Origin: Gnetum montanum
Lineage: Eukaryota > Streptophyta > Gnetopsida > Gnetales > Gnetaceae
DNA: 64,000 bases
Assembly (NCBI GenBank): GCA_015680685.1
Contig: MNCI01002198.1
Location: 362,708 to 426,707 of the forward strand
Direction: 5' to 3'
Shown: positions 46,000 to 59,640 of the stretch, piece by piece
How the letters are laid out: the number at the start of each line of letters is the position of its first letter
Position numbering within the stretch: position 1 is the first letter of the stretch
Made by a program: the position numbers and the translations under genes
The notes under the pieces: generated by a model
Seen by the model: only the letters and a program-made list of their open reading frames with translations
The model's database searches: none
What the model was told of the DNA's origin: nothing

Positions 46000-48240
46000 A
46001 AATTATTCAAAAAATGAATGTCCTTTAAGATGTGGATTTCTTCATATAGATGGTAGAATTGCAAATAAAGTTGTTTCATTGAATAATATTAGTTTCTTTG
46101 ATAGCTTTGATGGCTTTGATTTTGTTGAAACTTGAGAAAATGGTTATGTAGGTTTTGTAGTCATTGGATTTATTAAATTTGTTGCAAGAAACACAATATT
46201 AGGATGAAAAGGTAGGCCTTCTAGTGGCATTGTAGTGTTAGTGAGGAAATCTCTTGAAAATTGTGTGCCTTTAGAAAAAGTTGATGATCATAAATAATAT
46301 GTTTGGCTAAAAATCATATGTCAAGATGGTTGTACTTTCTTTGTGATATGTTATTTTGTCCCCATAGATGTTACATTGTATAATTTAGAGTTGTCTCGTG
46401 ATCATCCTTGTCACTTCCTTAGGTAGAGATATTGTAGAATTTTTAGCAAAAGGCTTAGTGTTTATTTATGGAGATTTTAATGCAAAGATAGGTTCATAGC
46501 AAATATAAATTATTCGATGGCAACATCATGTTGGTAGTTTAGACATTGTTGAAGATTAGAGCTGGACACAACATTATGTAGATGATATTATTAATAAGAT
46601 GGGTCAACAACTATTAGAATGGACAAATTTTTGATCTTCTCATGTGCAATGGACTTGCAAGATTTTTTCAATATTTATCATTAGCTATAATAGGACGTTA
46701 AGGTAATTCTTACATTGGTTTGCTTTTATATTCTTATAAAGATATTGAATTGGTTAAAAAGTTGAAAGTTGAAGAAGATTTAGTGGAGCTTTGTCATCAT
46801 CATGTAGAGTTTTTGTTGCAAATTCAAATTTTTAATCATCTAAAAAAATAAAAATAGCAAAAAAATTAAGTATAGAGTCACCCCAAAAGTTAATAAAAAA
46901 TATATAGACTCAACACATAACAAATGGACTTTTGAAAGATAATATAAAGAGCTTGAACAAATTTTGCTTACTATATCTAAGAAAGTCATGCATTTGTAAC
47001 AATAGGTGCTTAGAAGGCTTGGTTTGATGAGGATTGTCAAGAGGCTACACAAAATTTTAATAATGCAAATAAGAGTTATAGAGAAACTTTAGTTAAGACA
47101 TATATGTTTGATTAGAACTAAGAGAAGGAAATTGGAGTAGCAGGAAAATTTTGCTTACATCATTAAAAAGAAGTTTAGATACTTTTGATAATGTTTTCAT
47201 TATAAAGTGTCTTCATTATTTAATTTTTCTTTTTAAGATATTTGCTCATTTTGCAATAAACTATTTACAAGAGAAGATGATAATTCTATTACTATTGTAT
47301 AGCAAGCACCTCTTCAATTTACTCTTGAGGAAGTCATAGTGGATATTAAAAAGCTAGCATTTAACAAAGCTATTTCAAATGGTTTATATGCAAAATTATG
47401 AAAGTGGTTAGGACATGTTATTCATAGAGAAATGTGGCATAGATTAAATTCAATAATAGATCATATCAACATTGGAAAACTAGTAAAGCTATCTATTGTT
47501 ATATAAAAAGGGGGATTTAAATAATTTGAACAATTATCAAATGATCATTATGAGTAATATTTTTGTTAAGTTCCTGAACACTTTGCTAGAAAAGAGAATC
47601 CCTTCTTGGATTGAAGTTTGCAAAACTATTGAATAAAAAAGTTTTTATTTGTTTTATTGATTTTGCAAAAGCATATGATTTAGTGGTTCGTACAAAACTA
47701 TGGTTGCGCTTGTATAAAATTGGCATCCTGATTGTCACAACTTAAAAATTATGAGCAAAGTGATTATTAAAATTACAAACAACAATTTCGACAAAACAAT
47801 TTCAATTCCAAAGGAAAATTAGAATTTAGCAAGGTTGTCCACTTTCTCCAACTCTTTTTGATATCTTTATTGATGAAATGCAGAAATGTTATGCAATGGG
47901 TAAGATAGTCATGTTATCAAAATTAGATTCCAAACAGTGAATCTTCTTTTATGCACATATGATGTTGCCTTGATCTCCACTACTATAGAAGGTATATAAA
48001 AATGTTACAAATTTTAGAAAATTATTGTTTCTCATATGGTCTTCAAATGAATGTGGATAAAACCAAATTGATGATTTGTAGTACAAGAAATACTTCTTGT
48101 AACTTCCATCTTGGAGGTATTGATGTGTAAATATTAGATTATTTTAAATGTTTCGGTCTCATTTATATGAACAATTACATGTGGGGGAAGTGCATAAAAA
48201 ATAAAAAATAATAATAAAAAAAAGAGAATAGCATGAGGTT
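46000..48240 (+). pseudogene. Decayed non-LTR retrotransposon (endonuclease + RT)
   Basis: Plus-strand pieces in shifting frames. Endonuclease: KGRPSSGIVVLVRKSLENCV (46,205-46,265), FFVICYFVPIDVTLYNLELS, and YGDFNAKIGS (about 46,466-46,495), the conserved G-D-F-N-A motif. RT: KKLAFNKAISNGLYAKL (47,345 on), a fragment of the ISSWIE block, FVLLILQKHMI/FAKAYD-like coding near 47,660, and MNVDKTKLMICSTRNTS-like coding near 48,050. The palm motif near 47,955 (CTYDVALIS) lacks the expected ADD. The style of the endonuclease (RPSGGI...R.SL) differs from the two L1-type LINEs here, so it is probably another clade. Very old. Confidence 0.65.
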
Positions 48241-49630
48241 TCAAGGCTTTGTATGCTTTAAAAAATAAGTGTAAGGTTTTAGGGCTTGAAATGTTAGAAA
48301 ATAAAATTTTCTGACTATCCTCTATTCTACTATATTATATGGATGTGCTCTTTGGAGACTTAGACTTAGTGCTAAACTTTGGAAAGATACTGAAAAAGTA
48401 TAGAAAACTTTTCTTTTTGATGAGTTAAAGGTGAAAATGTAAACATCTTACTCAATGTTATTACGTGAATGTGATTTATTACCTTTAGAAGCAAAGGCCT
48501 TGTGCTAATTCATTACATACACTCATAGCTTGCACATCTCAATGCAAGACCAATTCTCTAGAGTAGTTCTTGAGGATTCACAAAACCATTGTTAGTATTT
48601 TTAGGGAATGCAATGGTTGCGAAAATGGAATATCTCTTGGGAGGATGTACACCAAAAGCCTAAGCATATTTGCTAGCTAGTTAAGTAGAAGGTTTTAACA
48701 TATATGTGGTTTAATGCAGAAGGTAAGAAACAATTTTATTTACATCACATTAGATCTAATAAACTAGATGCAAAAGGTCATTACCTCTCCGTTGTTGTTC
48801 CAATTAAGTATCGGAATGTTATCAACAAGCTTCTTCTTGTTTCTTATGTCAAAGATTTGGGTTTGAGCATGGGCATAGTCACCTGAAGAGGTTAGGTTTT
48901 TGCTTATCCACCAACCCTCTTAGGACCCCACTTAGTAGGATAAGCATTGTAGCTCTCGATGAGGATCATTTTTTAATGCTATCAACAAGCTTCACTTAAG
49001 TTCTCATTATCTTAGAATTGAAGGTGGAAGATAAATTCAATTTCTCTAAGAAGAGCACATTTTAGGTTGTGTAGGTCAGAAGCCCTTGAAGATGAGTTAC
49101 ATGTATTTTTTTTATGTTGTGACTACCCATTTGAAACAGTGTTATAATGTTATAGCAAAAAATTTGTATGATTTGTTTTTGCTCTCTCCATTGGTGCTTG
49201 GTTAATTTGTAGAGTATCTTTATTTTTCATGAAAATGTAATATCTATTGAATAGATTCTATGAGTCTTTGGATGTAAAAAAGATTCAATTTTAATTTCAA
49301 TTTCATAATGGGCAAAAATTCAAAAATAATTGCTGATAATGATTGATTAGTTAAAGAAACCTTATATAAGAGCACAATACTTTCTTTGACTTTGTGGCAA
49401 TTCCAAAAAATACTCAAAGTAGATTTAGTTCATCACAATGACATGAGGGAATGGGAAATCTAAGGTGCCATAGTCTAGAACCCATAAACAAACCATTGTT
49501 TAACAAGGACTAGGTAAACATTTTTAGTTTTGGACTGCCAACAACTTTTACACAAATTTTTGAAAGTGCTTTTTTGCCTTTTATGACTTCAATCTAGACT
49601 TCCCTTGTAATTCAGATAATCAAATAATTT
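48241..49630. other. Tail of the decayed LINE and spacer
   Basis: Weak coding-like pieces up to about 49,260 (for example YRNVINKLLLVSYVKDLGLS at 48,812-48,870) may belong to the LINE C-terminus. No independent gene recognised. Confidence 0.4.
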
Positions 49631-49635
49631 TTCAT

Positions 49636-49855
49636 TGGCATAATTTTATGAATAAATTTTCTTATAGTTAGGTCTTGAAACAAAGAAAGATGTATCCTTT
49701 CATACTCAATTATCTTTTAAGATTCCAAGTGAAATCTTATGGGGCTTGAATATGAAGTCTCACCATTGAAGTAAGATCATTTAAGAATAACTTATAATTT
49801 CCGAAAATGGAAAGTTTGTAGATCAAATTTTCAATCTCCATGATACCATCTTCAT
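49636..49855. repeat. 220-bp exact duplicate, copy 1 (ends at n 49,856)
   Basis: Identical as read to 50,327-50,546. Copy 1 stops exactly at the single n, so this is an assembly overlap, not a biological duplication. Confidence 0.9.
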
Positions 49856-49966
49856 NAGTAACTTTTCCTGGATGTGGATTGTCGGAAGAGAACAAAGGTG
49901 GAAGAAAGAGGAAAAGGCCGACGAGTGTAGAGTACTGTGGCTTAATTAGGAGACGTTCTTCGGAAG

Positions 49967-52900
49967 CTAGGCCTGATGATGGTGATTATTGAGATCTCCG
50001 ATATGACTCCATGGCTGCAATAAGAGAAACAACTGATTAGCATTCATCTTAAATTTTGGGGCTTGAGATATAATTTGGAAGTGAACATGCCGTAAAATTT
50101 GCATTTTTTCCAAAGTAGTTAGCTGTAAGGGGTTTGAAATAATTGTCTTTTGAAAATGTGTAGAACATATACGTTTCCAAATATAATATAAGGTGATGGG
50201 CCTAAGGATCTTCCATAGGAAATGAGAGTTTTTGGACCTGGTAGGTAAGAAACCAAACATTACAGCCTCATGTGTTAGAGTGCGTGAGGGAAAAACCTTA
50301 GAGGCCCATTCCCATGCATAAATTTATGGCATAATTTTATGAATAAATTTTCTTATAGTTAGGTCTTGAAACAAAGAAAGATGTATCCTTTCATACTCAA
50401 TTATCTTTTAAGATTCCAAGTGAAATCTTATGGGGCTTGAATATGAAGTCTCACCATTGAAGTAAGATCATTTAAGAATAACTTATAATTTCCGAAAATG
50501 GAAAGTTTGTAGATCAAATTTTCAATCTCCATGATACCATCTTCATTAATTAAATCATCCCACCATTTTATAGGCTTTTTTTTTTTCAAAAAGAACATAA
50601 GAGGATGCAAGAAATTCTTGAATATATCTAACCCCACCAAGCAAATGAAAATATAACATAATTATACTAGTTTAGCTATATATTTATAATATATATTTAT
50701 TATTTCGCTGAGAGAATCTTATATATTTTACAAATTAATAAAATCTCAAATTGATTCATTAAGAATTAATATTCATATTGAAAACCAAAATCAAAATGAC
50801 TGTATGTTATTGCATTTTTTTTCATCATCGTGGGATCTTATGTGGTGCATGACATGGAGGGTGACAAAATACACTCCCCCCTCCCCCAATCATGCTAGAC
50901 GTATTGGCCTCTTAGCCAAAATTAACCTTTTTTGATATCCATTTCAAAATAGATTTTAAATTCTACCATTTCCTCCATATAACTTTTAAAAAGGGAGATT
51001 TTTGAATAGTAAGAGGAATACAAGTAAAAATCCAATTGAGCCAAGATAAATAAAAAAACTTGAAGATGATAACCATTGTGATGAAACTTGAACTTGAGTA
51101 ATTTTTTCCAGCTTTCATTAGCTCTCATAGTCCTCAAAATCCACTTAGTAGTTGAGGTTGAAGCTTGATCATTAAAACTACTAAATCCCAAACCACCATA
51201 CTTTTTTTTGGGGGGTAAGTTATAAAGTTTCTAGACAACTTAAGAAAATCCCCTGCTAATGCTATTATATTTTTTTTGATAATTTTATGAGATAACATGT
51301 CTTTCTAGGAGCCAACAAAGGAATAATAAACATGAATATAGGAGAGAATATGTTTAATAATTCTTCCAAGGACATGTTCAACTTTGATCACTTTTCTAAT
51401 TTATTAAAAATTTTCTAAACCATTTGATTCAATAATTGAGAAATATTAGCAATAATAGCAATATGAACTCTAAGAAATTGAAAAATTTTGTATGGTTGAA
51501 TTCATTTCCTTGGAAGATGTACAAATTTTGATTAAAGTTGTTTACAGAAGGTTCTTATTCAATTTGATTTATCTCAATTTATCTTAGATCCTAATTTGCA
51601 AGGCCTCATGAAGGTTTGTTAGCTTCTCTTTTAATAAACATAGTTTAAGAAATTGGCAAGGAATTTGCTACAACTAATCACATGTTTATAAGCAAGTTGA
51701 TTTAAAATATAATTAGTAATGTAATCGTATATATGGTAATATTTTTTGTATTGATTTTTAGAGTTAGTATGATGTTTGTTGCTCATTATAGGTTAAGGCC
51801 AAAAATTAAACTTCTATACTTGAATTCCACCTTTAACTAAACTTGCTATCTAGAAAAAATTAGAAAAATGCAATCAGTAATGTTCCTTGATATCACACTT
51901 CCTTCACTATTCCAATTTAAATTTGATTTATATATCATTTTATTTTTATTTTTACAGATTGATTTCTAAAACTTGTAGACAATCTTCTCATATGATACGA
52001 TTTTTTAGTCTATGTTAAGAAAATAAAAGTATCATTGACAAATTAATTTATATGGATACATTCTAAAGATCTTGGTAAATGTGCACCTAAGTTAGTATTT
52101 TTTGTATTTTCAAATCCCAAGACACTTGGAGCAATTATAATGAGAAAGGGAGTAAGGGACAACCTTGTCTAATTGATTTGTGTAGGGTAAATTCTTCATT
52201 AAGCTTACCATTAATTAATTTTCTTGTAGAAACATGCTATAATAACAAAGACATGATGAATAATAGATTGACTAAGGTGCATTTGTTGGAGACACCTCTT
52301 GATAAAGCATCATTTAAGTCCAGCATAAGACTTTGTAAAATCAAGCTTAAGATGGAAACAATGCTAATAAAACTACTTTACCTAAGTCAATGCCTTTGTT
52401 CCTATCAATATATTATTATGGATAAATTTGCCAAGAATAAAGCCATTTTTTAATCTATAATTTTAAAAATATGCTTTTTGAGCTTTAAAGCCACATCTTT
52501 AGTAATAATCTTATAATTTTTTCCTATAAATGTAATGAGCTTCTAGGTTTTGATTTGTATAAGATCCCCTTCCTCTAGTAGGATTTTGATAATACCTATA
52601 TTTAAAATTTTTCGAGGTGACTATTGTTTGATTGCCTCCTTATACATATAGTAAAAATTCTATTTTATATAAGACCAAAAAGTTTTATAAAATTCAGCAA
52701 AAAGGCCAACAAGACCAAGTACTTTTTTATTTGACCTTAACATGAGAGCTTGGGTGAGATCATCTATGACTAAAAAAGTATTTGACAACACATCAACATT
52801 ATTGATAGGAACACATTATAAGAGAGAAATTTATGTTCATCAATACCTTTATAAGAAAAGAGAGATTTGTAGTATGAATAAAATTCATAGTGAATGCCAT

Positions 52901-54104
52901 CTTCAAAATCTATTATTTTATCAACTATCATAGCATCTACATGTTTGTAAATAGGCTTACCTTCTAAAAACTTGAAAAAACCTTTAACTAGTTTACCACA
53001 ATCCTTATGTAATTGAGTTGATTTTGCATCTTAGCACCTTGTATTTCATGATGATTAACAACCATCCTTGTCAATATCTTCTTCTTTAGTAGTTCTTGAA
53101 GGTAAATATAATTAGAAGCAAACATGATGTTAACAATCAAATGATTTTAGATATTTAGAATCAAATCTTTGATTTATTCATCTAAAAATGGTTACTAAGG
53201 TGACAACAAAGCTTAGATATTCTTTCCATAGTTTGATTTTACTAATGAATCCAACCATTCTCATTACTTGGTCATGGGCAAAGATTTCATACATAGAGAA
53301 TAAGCTTGCACACCTCGTTGCCAAGGAAGAAAGCATTAAAAATAAATAGATTAGAATGAATTCTACCAATATCTATTTTGTTGTTATTTAAGTAGCAAAT
53401 AATATGAGCATAATTGACTAAAACGGATTGAGGTAGTGCTTGAAGTAAAGGATCAAACTAATAAGAAGGTTTCCAAATTACATCAAAAGAGATAAGAATT
53501 CCATCCAATCTAAAAAATATTCTAGCATGATCAAAACATCAATTATTCCAAGTAAACCACTTATTTGTTAGGATGTTATTTCTATTTTCTATGGTATCTT
53601 ACAAATGAAAATTTTGATAAATATGAGGTCATAATATCTTATCATCTTAGATATTAGGAACAAATTGACCATCTAAAGAGATAAAGATTGAAATCACTAA
53701 CTATGGTTAATGGAATTTTGGGATTATTGTAGAGGATGCAATTCTAACTAGTAGATCTAAGCTTGCGATCATTAGGAACATGAATACAAATAAGACCCAC
53801 ATGTTTACTCAAGATTAACCCAAATAATACTACTTGAATTGTTTGTAATAGAGTTAATAATATAAGACTATCATTGAGAGGTAACATAATCATAGAACTT
53901 CCATGATCCTATGCATGTTTGAATAGGAGAAAAGCTAAATTCAAAAGCCATACAAGAGCAAGTAATTAAAAGATAAAAACCTTGGATCTTTACTTCTGAA
54001 AGAAAAATAATATTTGGCTATAAAGCTCTTATAGCATGATGGATATGATATTTACAAAAGGTATCCATCAATCCCTTAACATTCCAAGAAAGAAGTTTAA
54101 TCAT
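49967..54104 (-). pseudogene. LINE (L1-type) ORF2: endonuclease, RT and C-terminal zinc-binding region
   Basis: The minus-strand ATG at 54,104 opens MIKLLSWNVKGLMDT, the L1 endonuclease N-terminus, then IIFLSEVKIQGF. RT blocks in order down the strand: VGLFAEFYKTFW (about 52,700), FHLKLDFTKSYAGLK (about 52,340), IRQGC..PFLIIIAPSV (about 52,170). C-terminal part: GFSSFNDQASTSTTKWILRT (51,190), FLKKKKPIKWWDDLINEDGI (50,590), and WKILRPITLYYIWKRICSTH (about 50,210), typical of the zf-RVT end of plant LINE ORF2. Many stops; catalytic YADD not found. A single-n join at 49,856 with a 220-bp duplicate disturbs its end. Confidence 0.8.
50327..50546. repeat. 220-bp exact duplicate, copy 2
   Basis: See copy 1 at 49,636-49,855. 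This copy continues smoothly into LINE ORF2 coding on the minus strand, so it is probably the genuine placement. Confidence 0.85.
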
Positions 54105-54299
54105 AGAGATCAAAGAAAAGACCATGCTCTATGTCCATTTGAAGAATACCATAATAATTTCATACCACAATAACAATTAGATGATGGGGTTTGTAGGTAA
54201 AACTTGTTCTTGTTTCAACTACAACTGTTTGGTTACTATTCCTTGCAAGTCTTGCTTTCATTTTTATATTTTGAAACTAATAGACAAGGTAGAGTTTAT

Positions 54300-55330
54300 A
54301 ATAGAATTGGTGAACGCATTATTGACCACTGTTAAAACCTTTTTGCTTTTCAGTAACTTGACCATTATGCATCTCATTCTTACTTCAACTATCACTATTC
54401 ATTCCCATACCCGGATTCTTGTTTAGAGAATTATACTTTAGGAAGTCTCCTATCTTGTCCTATTCTTGTATATTTTGCACATTAATTTCAACTTTAGTTG
54501 TTTGTTTGACTCTTCTAGTACTAATACAATCAAATTCTTGTTTTGCTAATAGCTTAGGATAATAAAAAACCCTTTGATTTAGTTGATGATAATAGTGACA
54601 AGAATTAGACAAATTAAATGAGAAATCTTTTGAGTAATGGAGGGCTTTCTATCAATATTAATTTTAGTAGTTTAAGCTAGATTTTGTTGCTAATCTAATT
54701 TAATAGAGACTCTTTGAGATAGGAAAGTACAAATGCTTTCAGAGTAGATAATCTTATCCAAATCACCAATAATTTTTAAATCAAAATTAATAAACTTGGA
54801 GGTAATCTTAGAAACTCCGCCCATATAGGCAAAGTATTTTGCAAACTTTTCCTAGATTAACATCTTTAATTCAAGGAGAGACAACAAGGAATGTACTAGA
54901 AATATTTCATAATCCTTCTTGTAGGACAAGCTACTACTATTTTGGACTATCAAAAGTGAAGAGTAAAAAGTCCCTTGATAAGTTCATAACATGATTATAG
55001 CATGGTTTTTGAGAACACCATTGAAAGGTAATTCAATTATTCAAATGGATAGAGGTGGAATTTTCCTATGAAATATCCAAGCCAAGAAGTCTTTACAAAA
55101 TATGTAATTGAAACATCATAATCAAAGCAAGCTATAGAGAACCCACCTTTCTTCTTTTTATAGTTAAAATATCTTTTAGGCTTGTAATGTCATGTTGAGA
55201 TATATCATTACTAGTAATAGACATATGATCTTGCTCATTGTAAACCTGATTATTATTATCTTTAATAGATTCCATGATTTTACATTTCTTGAAACCATCC
55301 AAAATGGAGGGCATGTAATCATTTTCAATA
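54300..55330 (-). pseudogene. LINE ORF1 of the same element
   Basis: Minus strand: MESIKDNNNQVYNEQDHMSI near 55,270, then a DUF4283-like end KIIGDLDKIIYSESICTFLS and QRVSIKLD at about 54,780-54,690 (compare LGxxxxVD..S......R..V.ID), and a poor knuckle-like NLSNSCHYYHQLN near 54,610. It sits directly upstream of ORF2, the expected order. Stops throughout. Confidence 0.6.
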
Positions 55331-57349
55331 TCTTCATGAGGGTACTCTTTAAAAGATTGCGGAATAGGTGTTAGTTACATGTTGTGGTTCTTTAAGTGTT
55401 GTGACATCTCAATCTTGAATGTTATGGTAAACGTCAAATATACATTATATTCAACATTATGCCTATTCAACAAGACTCAAATTGGGTTTGAATTGATAAA
55501 CAAATTTTTAGAAAAGTACTTGTAAGTAGATAATATTAGCATTCAACTTTGCAATTCTAGAAAAAATTGTGGATATCCGTATTTGCACCAATGTACAATC
55601 CATGGTGGACATGCTAAGTATTGCTCTTTCCTAACTAGAGTCCTAGCGAGCACATTATAGGTTAAAATCTTCAAACTTGTTTTTGAATATTTTTTCAATT
55701 TTTTTTGCATTACAAACACCATATATTTTATCAGAGCAAGGTAATGACTTTTTACGATGATCAAATATTTGTAGAATAGTCTTAATGCTTGTTGGGTTTA
55801 GTGTGATATTTTATCCTTATGTTGGTTTAATAATTGATCTTTAACTGCTTGATTCCTTGGATAACTATCCGACTTCTTTTCTTGAACCACCAATGACATT
55901 TCTACCACTTTCAAAACACTAACTCTGGTAGTGTAGGAAATTACAAACTAGGGATCATAAAATGTAAGTGTTGAGATTAATGGGACTGAAAGAATATACA
56001 TTTAACTTCAGAGTTCTAGGTTCTTAAGGCTAGTCACCTATTCAAGAATTTCATCCTTATAAAAATTAATGAGGTTATCTACTTTTTAGATTCCTATATG
56101 ATCATTTGATTATGTCATTGCCTTAAAAAGGATGAAACAAGCTAAAGATAACTATTTGTTTGTGGGAAATAGGTTTCTAGGTCAAAACTTATGGGCATAT
56201 AACAGTAAGGAGAGTTGATCCATAGTTTATGGAAGAGTTAGATTATTTAATTTTAGCTATTCATATAATAATTCTAACTTCACCATTGCATTTTGAGGGC
56301 CTAAATTAACTAAAATGAACTATTTTCTTATCAAAAAAATACTTATGGTTCAAATGTTATGGTTTTTAAGACTATAAGAAGTTGGAACATGGTATAAGCA
56401 ATTAATTCCTAAGAGGTCACCTATCCTAGGTTTTAATCAGGAGAGAGAGAAAAATATTTTAAGTTGTAGTTTGAAGGGTTCAAACGTTAATTTAATAGCC
56501 ATTAATCTCCTATTAATTTATTAATTAATGATGATAATTTTGAATTCAAATTGTTAATTGGGCTAAAACTGTCATTTATTTTTCTAGTTCTTGTATGGTT
56601 AATTTGAGCTCACCATTCAATATAGAATGTCAAAAGAACATTAGAAAAGCTTATTTATTTATTCCAAATGAATAATGGTTGTCCAAGTTACTACTTCTTA
56701 AAATTATAATAAAAGATAAGATAATTATTTTTAAAATTTTTTAAAATTAAAGTTATTAAATTTTAAAATTTAATTTGTATTTTAAGCTTAAGACCTCTTT
56801 TTTAGTAAAAACCTAAATCTTAGACATTTTCTATTTAGCAACTTAGTCAACTTACCAAATAGAATTGTTTAAAAGAGCTTTTGTATTTTAATTTAGAAAT
56901 TTTTGAAATCCAAATTTGAAATTTTTTTGTTAGTTAACAGTTTTTTTCCGCAATTTTCACCCTTGTAGTAGATTTGGTGATGGCATTAGTAGATAGGGTA
57001 GATTGAGGATGCATATAGGTAATAGGTGGATGTTTGTGTTGTTGGTCGGCAACAACATAGTGCATGGTTAGGGGAAGTGAAAGAACATTATTGTGTGGTA
57101 GGGATAGTAGTAGGAAGAAAGTCAAACATTTATGTAGTAAGCAAAAAAGCACATGTAGGTGCATAGACATCATTGTTGAGGAAGGAGGGAAAGAAAAAAT
57201 GTATATGGATTTGGGCTAGTGAAAGTTGAACAATTAAATTTTTTTCTACAGAATTAATTTTTTTTGTTTTGAAGCCTTAACCATGGTAAACTTTCAACTT
57301 TTGTTACTATTGGTTCTTTATTTTTGATTGATATATCATTTTATCTTTA

Positions 57350-57600
57350 GAGAGTGATTTCTCCTTCCTTTTACAAAAAGCCCCTTGGTAAGAAGTGAAA
57401 CTCTATAAGTGTGCTTTTGAATAAGGGCAAGGCTTGATCCCTTTCCTACCTCAAAGGAGAGGTTTTTAAGGATTAGTTGCAAGAATGAAAACTTGAAAAG
57501 GAATTTCCAAAATTGTTGGTCTTTTTCTTTAGACTTTCTCTTTGATGATCATATATACTTTGAATTTTTTTAATATTGTTATTCATTTTTTGGGGTTTGA
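57350..57600 (-). repeat. Dispersed TATA-containing repeat, copy 2
   Basis: The reverse complement shares ggatcaagccttgcccttattc, cacttcttacc and gagaaagtctaaag with 32,800-33,060, plus the flanking aataacaatattaaaaaaa word. The TATA box of copy 1 is mutated here. Confidence 0.55.
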
Positions 57601-57699
57601 CACCTCCCATTGTTAGTAAGATTGGCACTACCTTGGTAGCAAGGCCTGTGTGACCCTTTTTGCAAAGCCTATCTTGCTTTTATGTTTATACCTTTTTTT

Positions 57700-57800
57700 G
57701 AGAGTTTTCTTCTTCCTTTTATAAGAAATCATTTAGAAAGAAGTGAAAACTGACAAGGGTGCTTCTAAATAAGGTAAGGGTTGATCCTTTGCCAATTTGG
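57700..57800 (-). repeat. Dispersed repeat, copy 3 (partial)
   Basis: The reverse complement has ggatcaacccttaccttatt and tttagaagcacccttgtc, matching the core of copies 1 and 2. Confidence 0.5.
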
Positions 57801-58011
57801 GAAAAAATTATTAATCTAGATTTTAAATTAAATTTTTTAAAAAAACTTTTAACTTTTTAGAATCATGAGATTTAAACACAAGACTTCAAAGTTGATGAAG
57901 ATAATTGTTACATTGTTTAACTAATCACATGAGCAACTTCTCATGATACTCAAGAAGAGCCAATATGTTACATATGCTTTTTGTTTTTATTAATTTTCAG
58001 TGAAAAGAAAC

Positions 58012-58156
58012 AATAAGGTGTTAGCCTAGTGTTATGGATCTTAGCTTAGTAACAATAATTCATAGGTTTGATTCTACTATATAGTATTGAGTTATAAACT
58101 TCTATGAATTTTGGGGTGTACCTATGTTTCACTTATTTCATGTTTTAACATCCCCC
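58012..58156 (+). repeat. tRNA-derived SINE-like element
   Basis: Plus strand: GGTGTTAGCCTAGTG (box A at 58,021-58,031), AGGTTTGATTCTA (box B at 58,064-58,076), then TTGAGTTATAAACTTCTATG and TTTTGGGGTGTACCTATGTT, ending CATGTTTTAACATCCCCC. Near-identical body to the 34,081 copy. Confidence 0.68.
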
Positions 58157-59640
58157 AAATTTTTATTTAAAAAATAATTTTAAATTTCAAAGAAAAAACA
58201 TAGAAGCCATGTAGGAGGTATTGGAGCCTAAAGAAGAATAACAATAATTAAAAATTTAAGAAAAAACCCAACATTTTTAGTGATGCTTTTTCAAGCTTTC
58301 ATTTGAATGAACATATCTCCAAATCATAAGTTGGATTGAAACAAAATTAGTACTATTGGAAAGTTCTTTTTGAGCTTTTTGCATTAAGAGAACTTCCAAG
58401 CTTGAACTTAAACTTTTTTTTTTTGTAATTTTTTGCAACCAAAATAAATTATTTTCAAAATTAACTTTTCTAGTCCTAACCTATGGCTAAAATTTTGATT
58501 TAGATGACATATCCTTGATTATAAGAAAGTCGATTATTATAATATTACTTTGGGTATACTAATAACTTTTTAATTACAAAAATAATACATCTCTTAAGGT
58601 TGTCATGAAATAATTAGATAGTAAGGTTTATCAAGCTTAGTTAGTTTGTCTAATTTGAGAAAAGAGGTTCAAAAGAATAATATATTTTATTACAAACCTC
58701 TTCTTACTCATTAGGTAGAGGAGATCTTTACTTAGCTTGATATTCTTATATTAATCTACTAGGGTTTTTTTTTAAAGCATTTTTATAAATCGCTTAGAAA
58801 GTTCAACCTAGATAGGTTAAGAATGTCATGTTTGTTCCTACTTTTAAGGATTTGAATATTTTGATAAGATAAAACTTAAGGATCTAAAAAAGGATCAAAA
58901 AGACTTTGGAAAAGGATTACTCCTATGACTTGAAGGAAGAGGATTTTTAAACTTATACAATGAATGGAAAGTTTACCATTATTAGGAAATGGGTAAGGAG
59001 GTTGACTATAAGAAAAATTACTTCATAATCCCCACTTTTTCAATTGTTTTGTCTTATAAAAAATCCCTTATATATAATGTGCTTTGCTTATCCTTCTTTC
59101 ATCTAATTTTTAATGGAATGAACATCAATTGCTATTTTAACACCCCACTAAGTAAGCTTAGGTTAGAAAGGTATTACTTATGAAAATAAAATGCAACTTA
59201 ACAAAAATTGAAGAATGCTAAAACAATGTGATAGAAAAAGTAATAGGCATTCATAAAAGAGGTTACAAAAATATTATAAACTAGTAGATAGAAAATAAAT
59301 GTGCAATGCTAATAGCCACTTTGTATACAAAACCTATTATGTTCACTAACAAAACATTTTAATGTCCTAATGCCTAAGCTAAGTATAATATATTAAATGT
59401 AATAGCAGTAAACTAAATTGTATGCTAATTATATCAAAATGGAATTAAGGCATAGTGATATATCAAAATAACAATAGTAAGTGAAAATTAGAAATAAATA
59501 CCAACATTGCCAAAAATAAATACCATAAACAAAGGTAGAACTACACCAAAAACAATCAAGTACAAAGTTCATACTACTAACCAAAAGATATTACACACTA
59601 ACTTAGTTATATATTTATAATATATATGTATAATTTGGAT

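Larger units (their letters stand above)
55331..59640. other. AT-rich region without a recognised gene
   Basis: Short open frames only. Contains repeat copies at 57,350-57,600 and 57,700-57,800 and a SINE-like copy at 58,012-58,156, listed separately. A minus-strand piece at 55,543-55,764 (VRKEQYLACPPWIVHWCKYG) could be a further LINE-related fragment but I cannot place it. Confidence 0.5.

Noticed and set aside
52178-52453. 91-codon plus-strand frame
   Set aside because: Complement of RT coding (LKLDFTKSY and RQGC blocks) on the minus strand.
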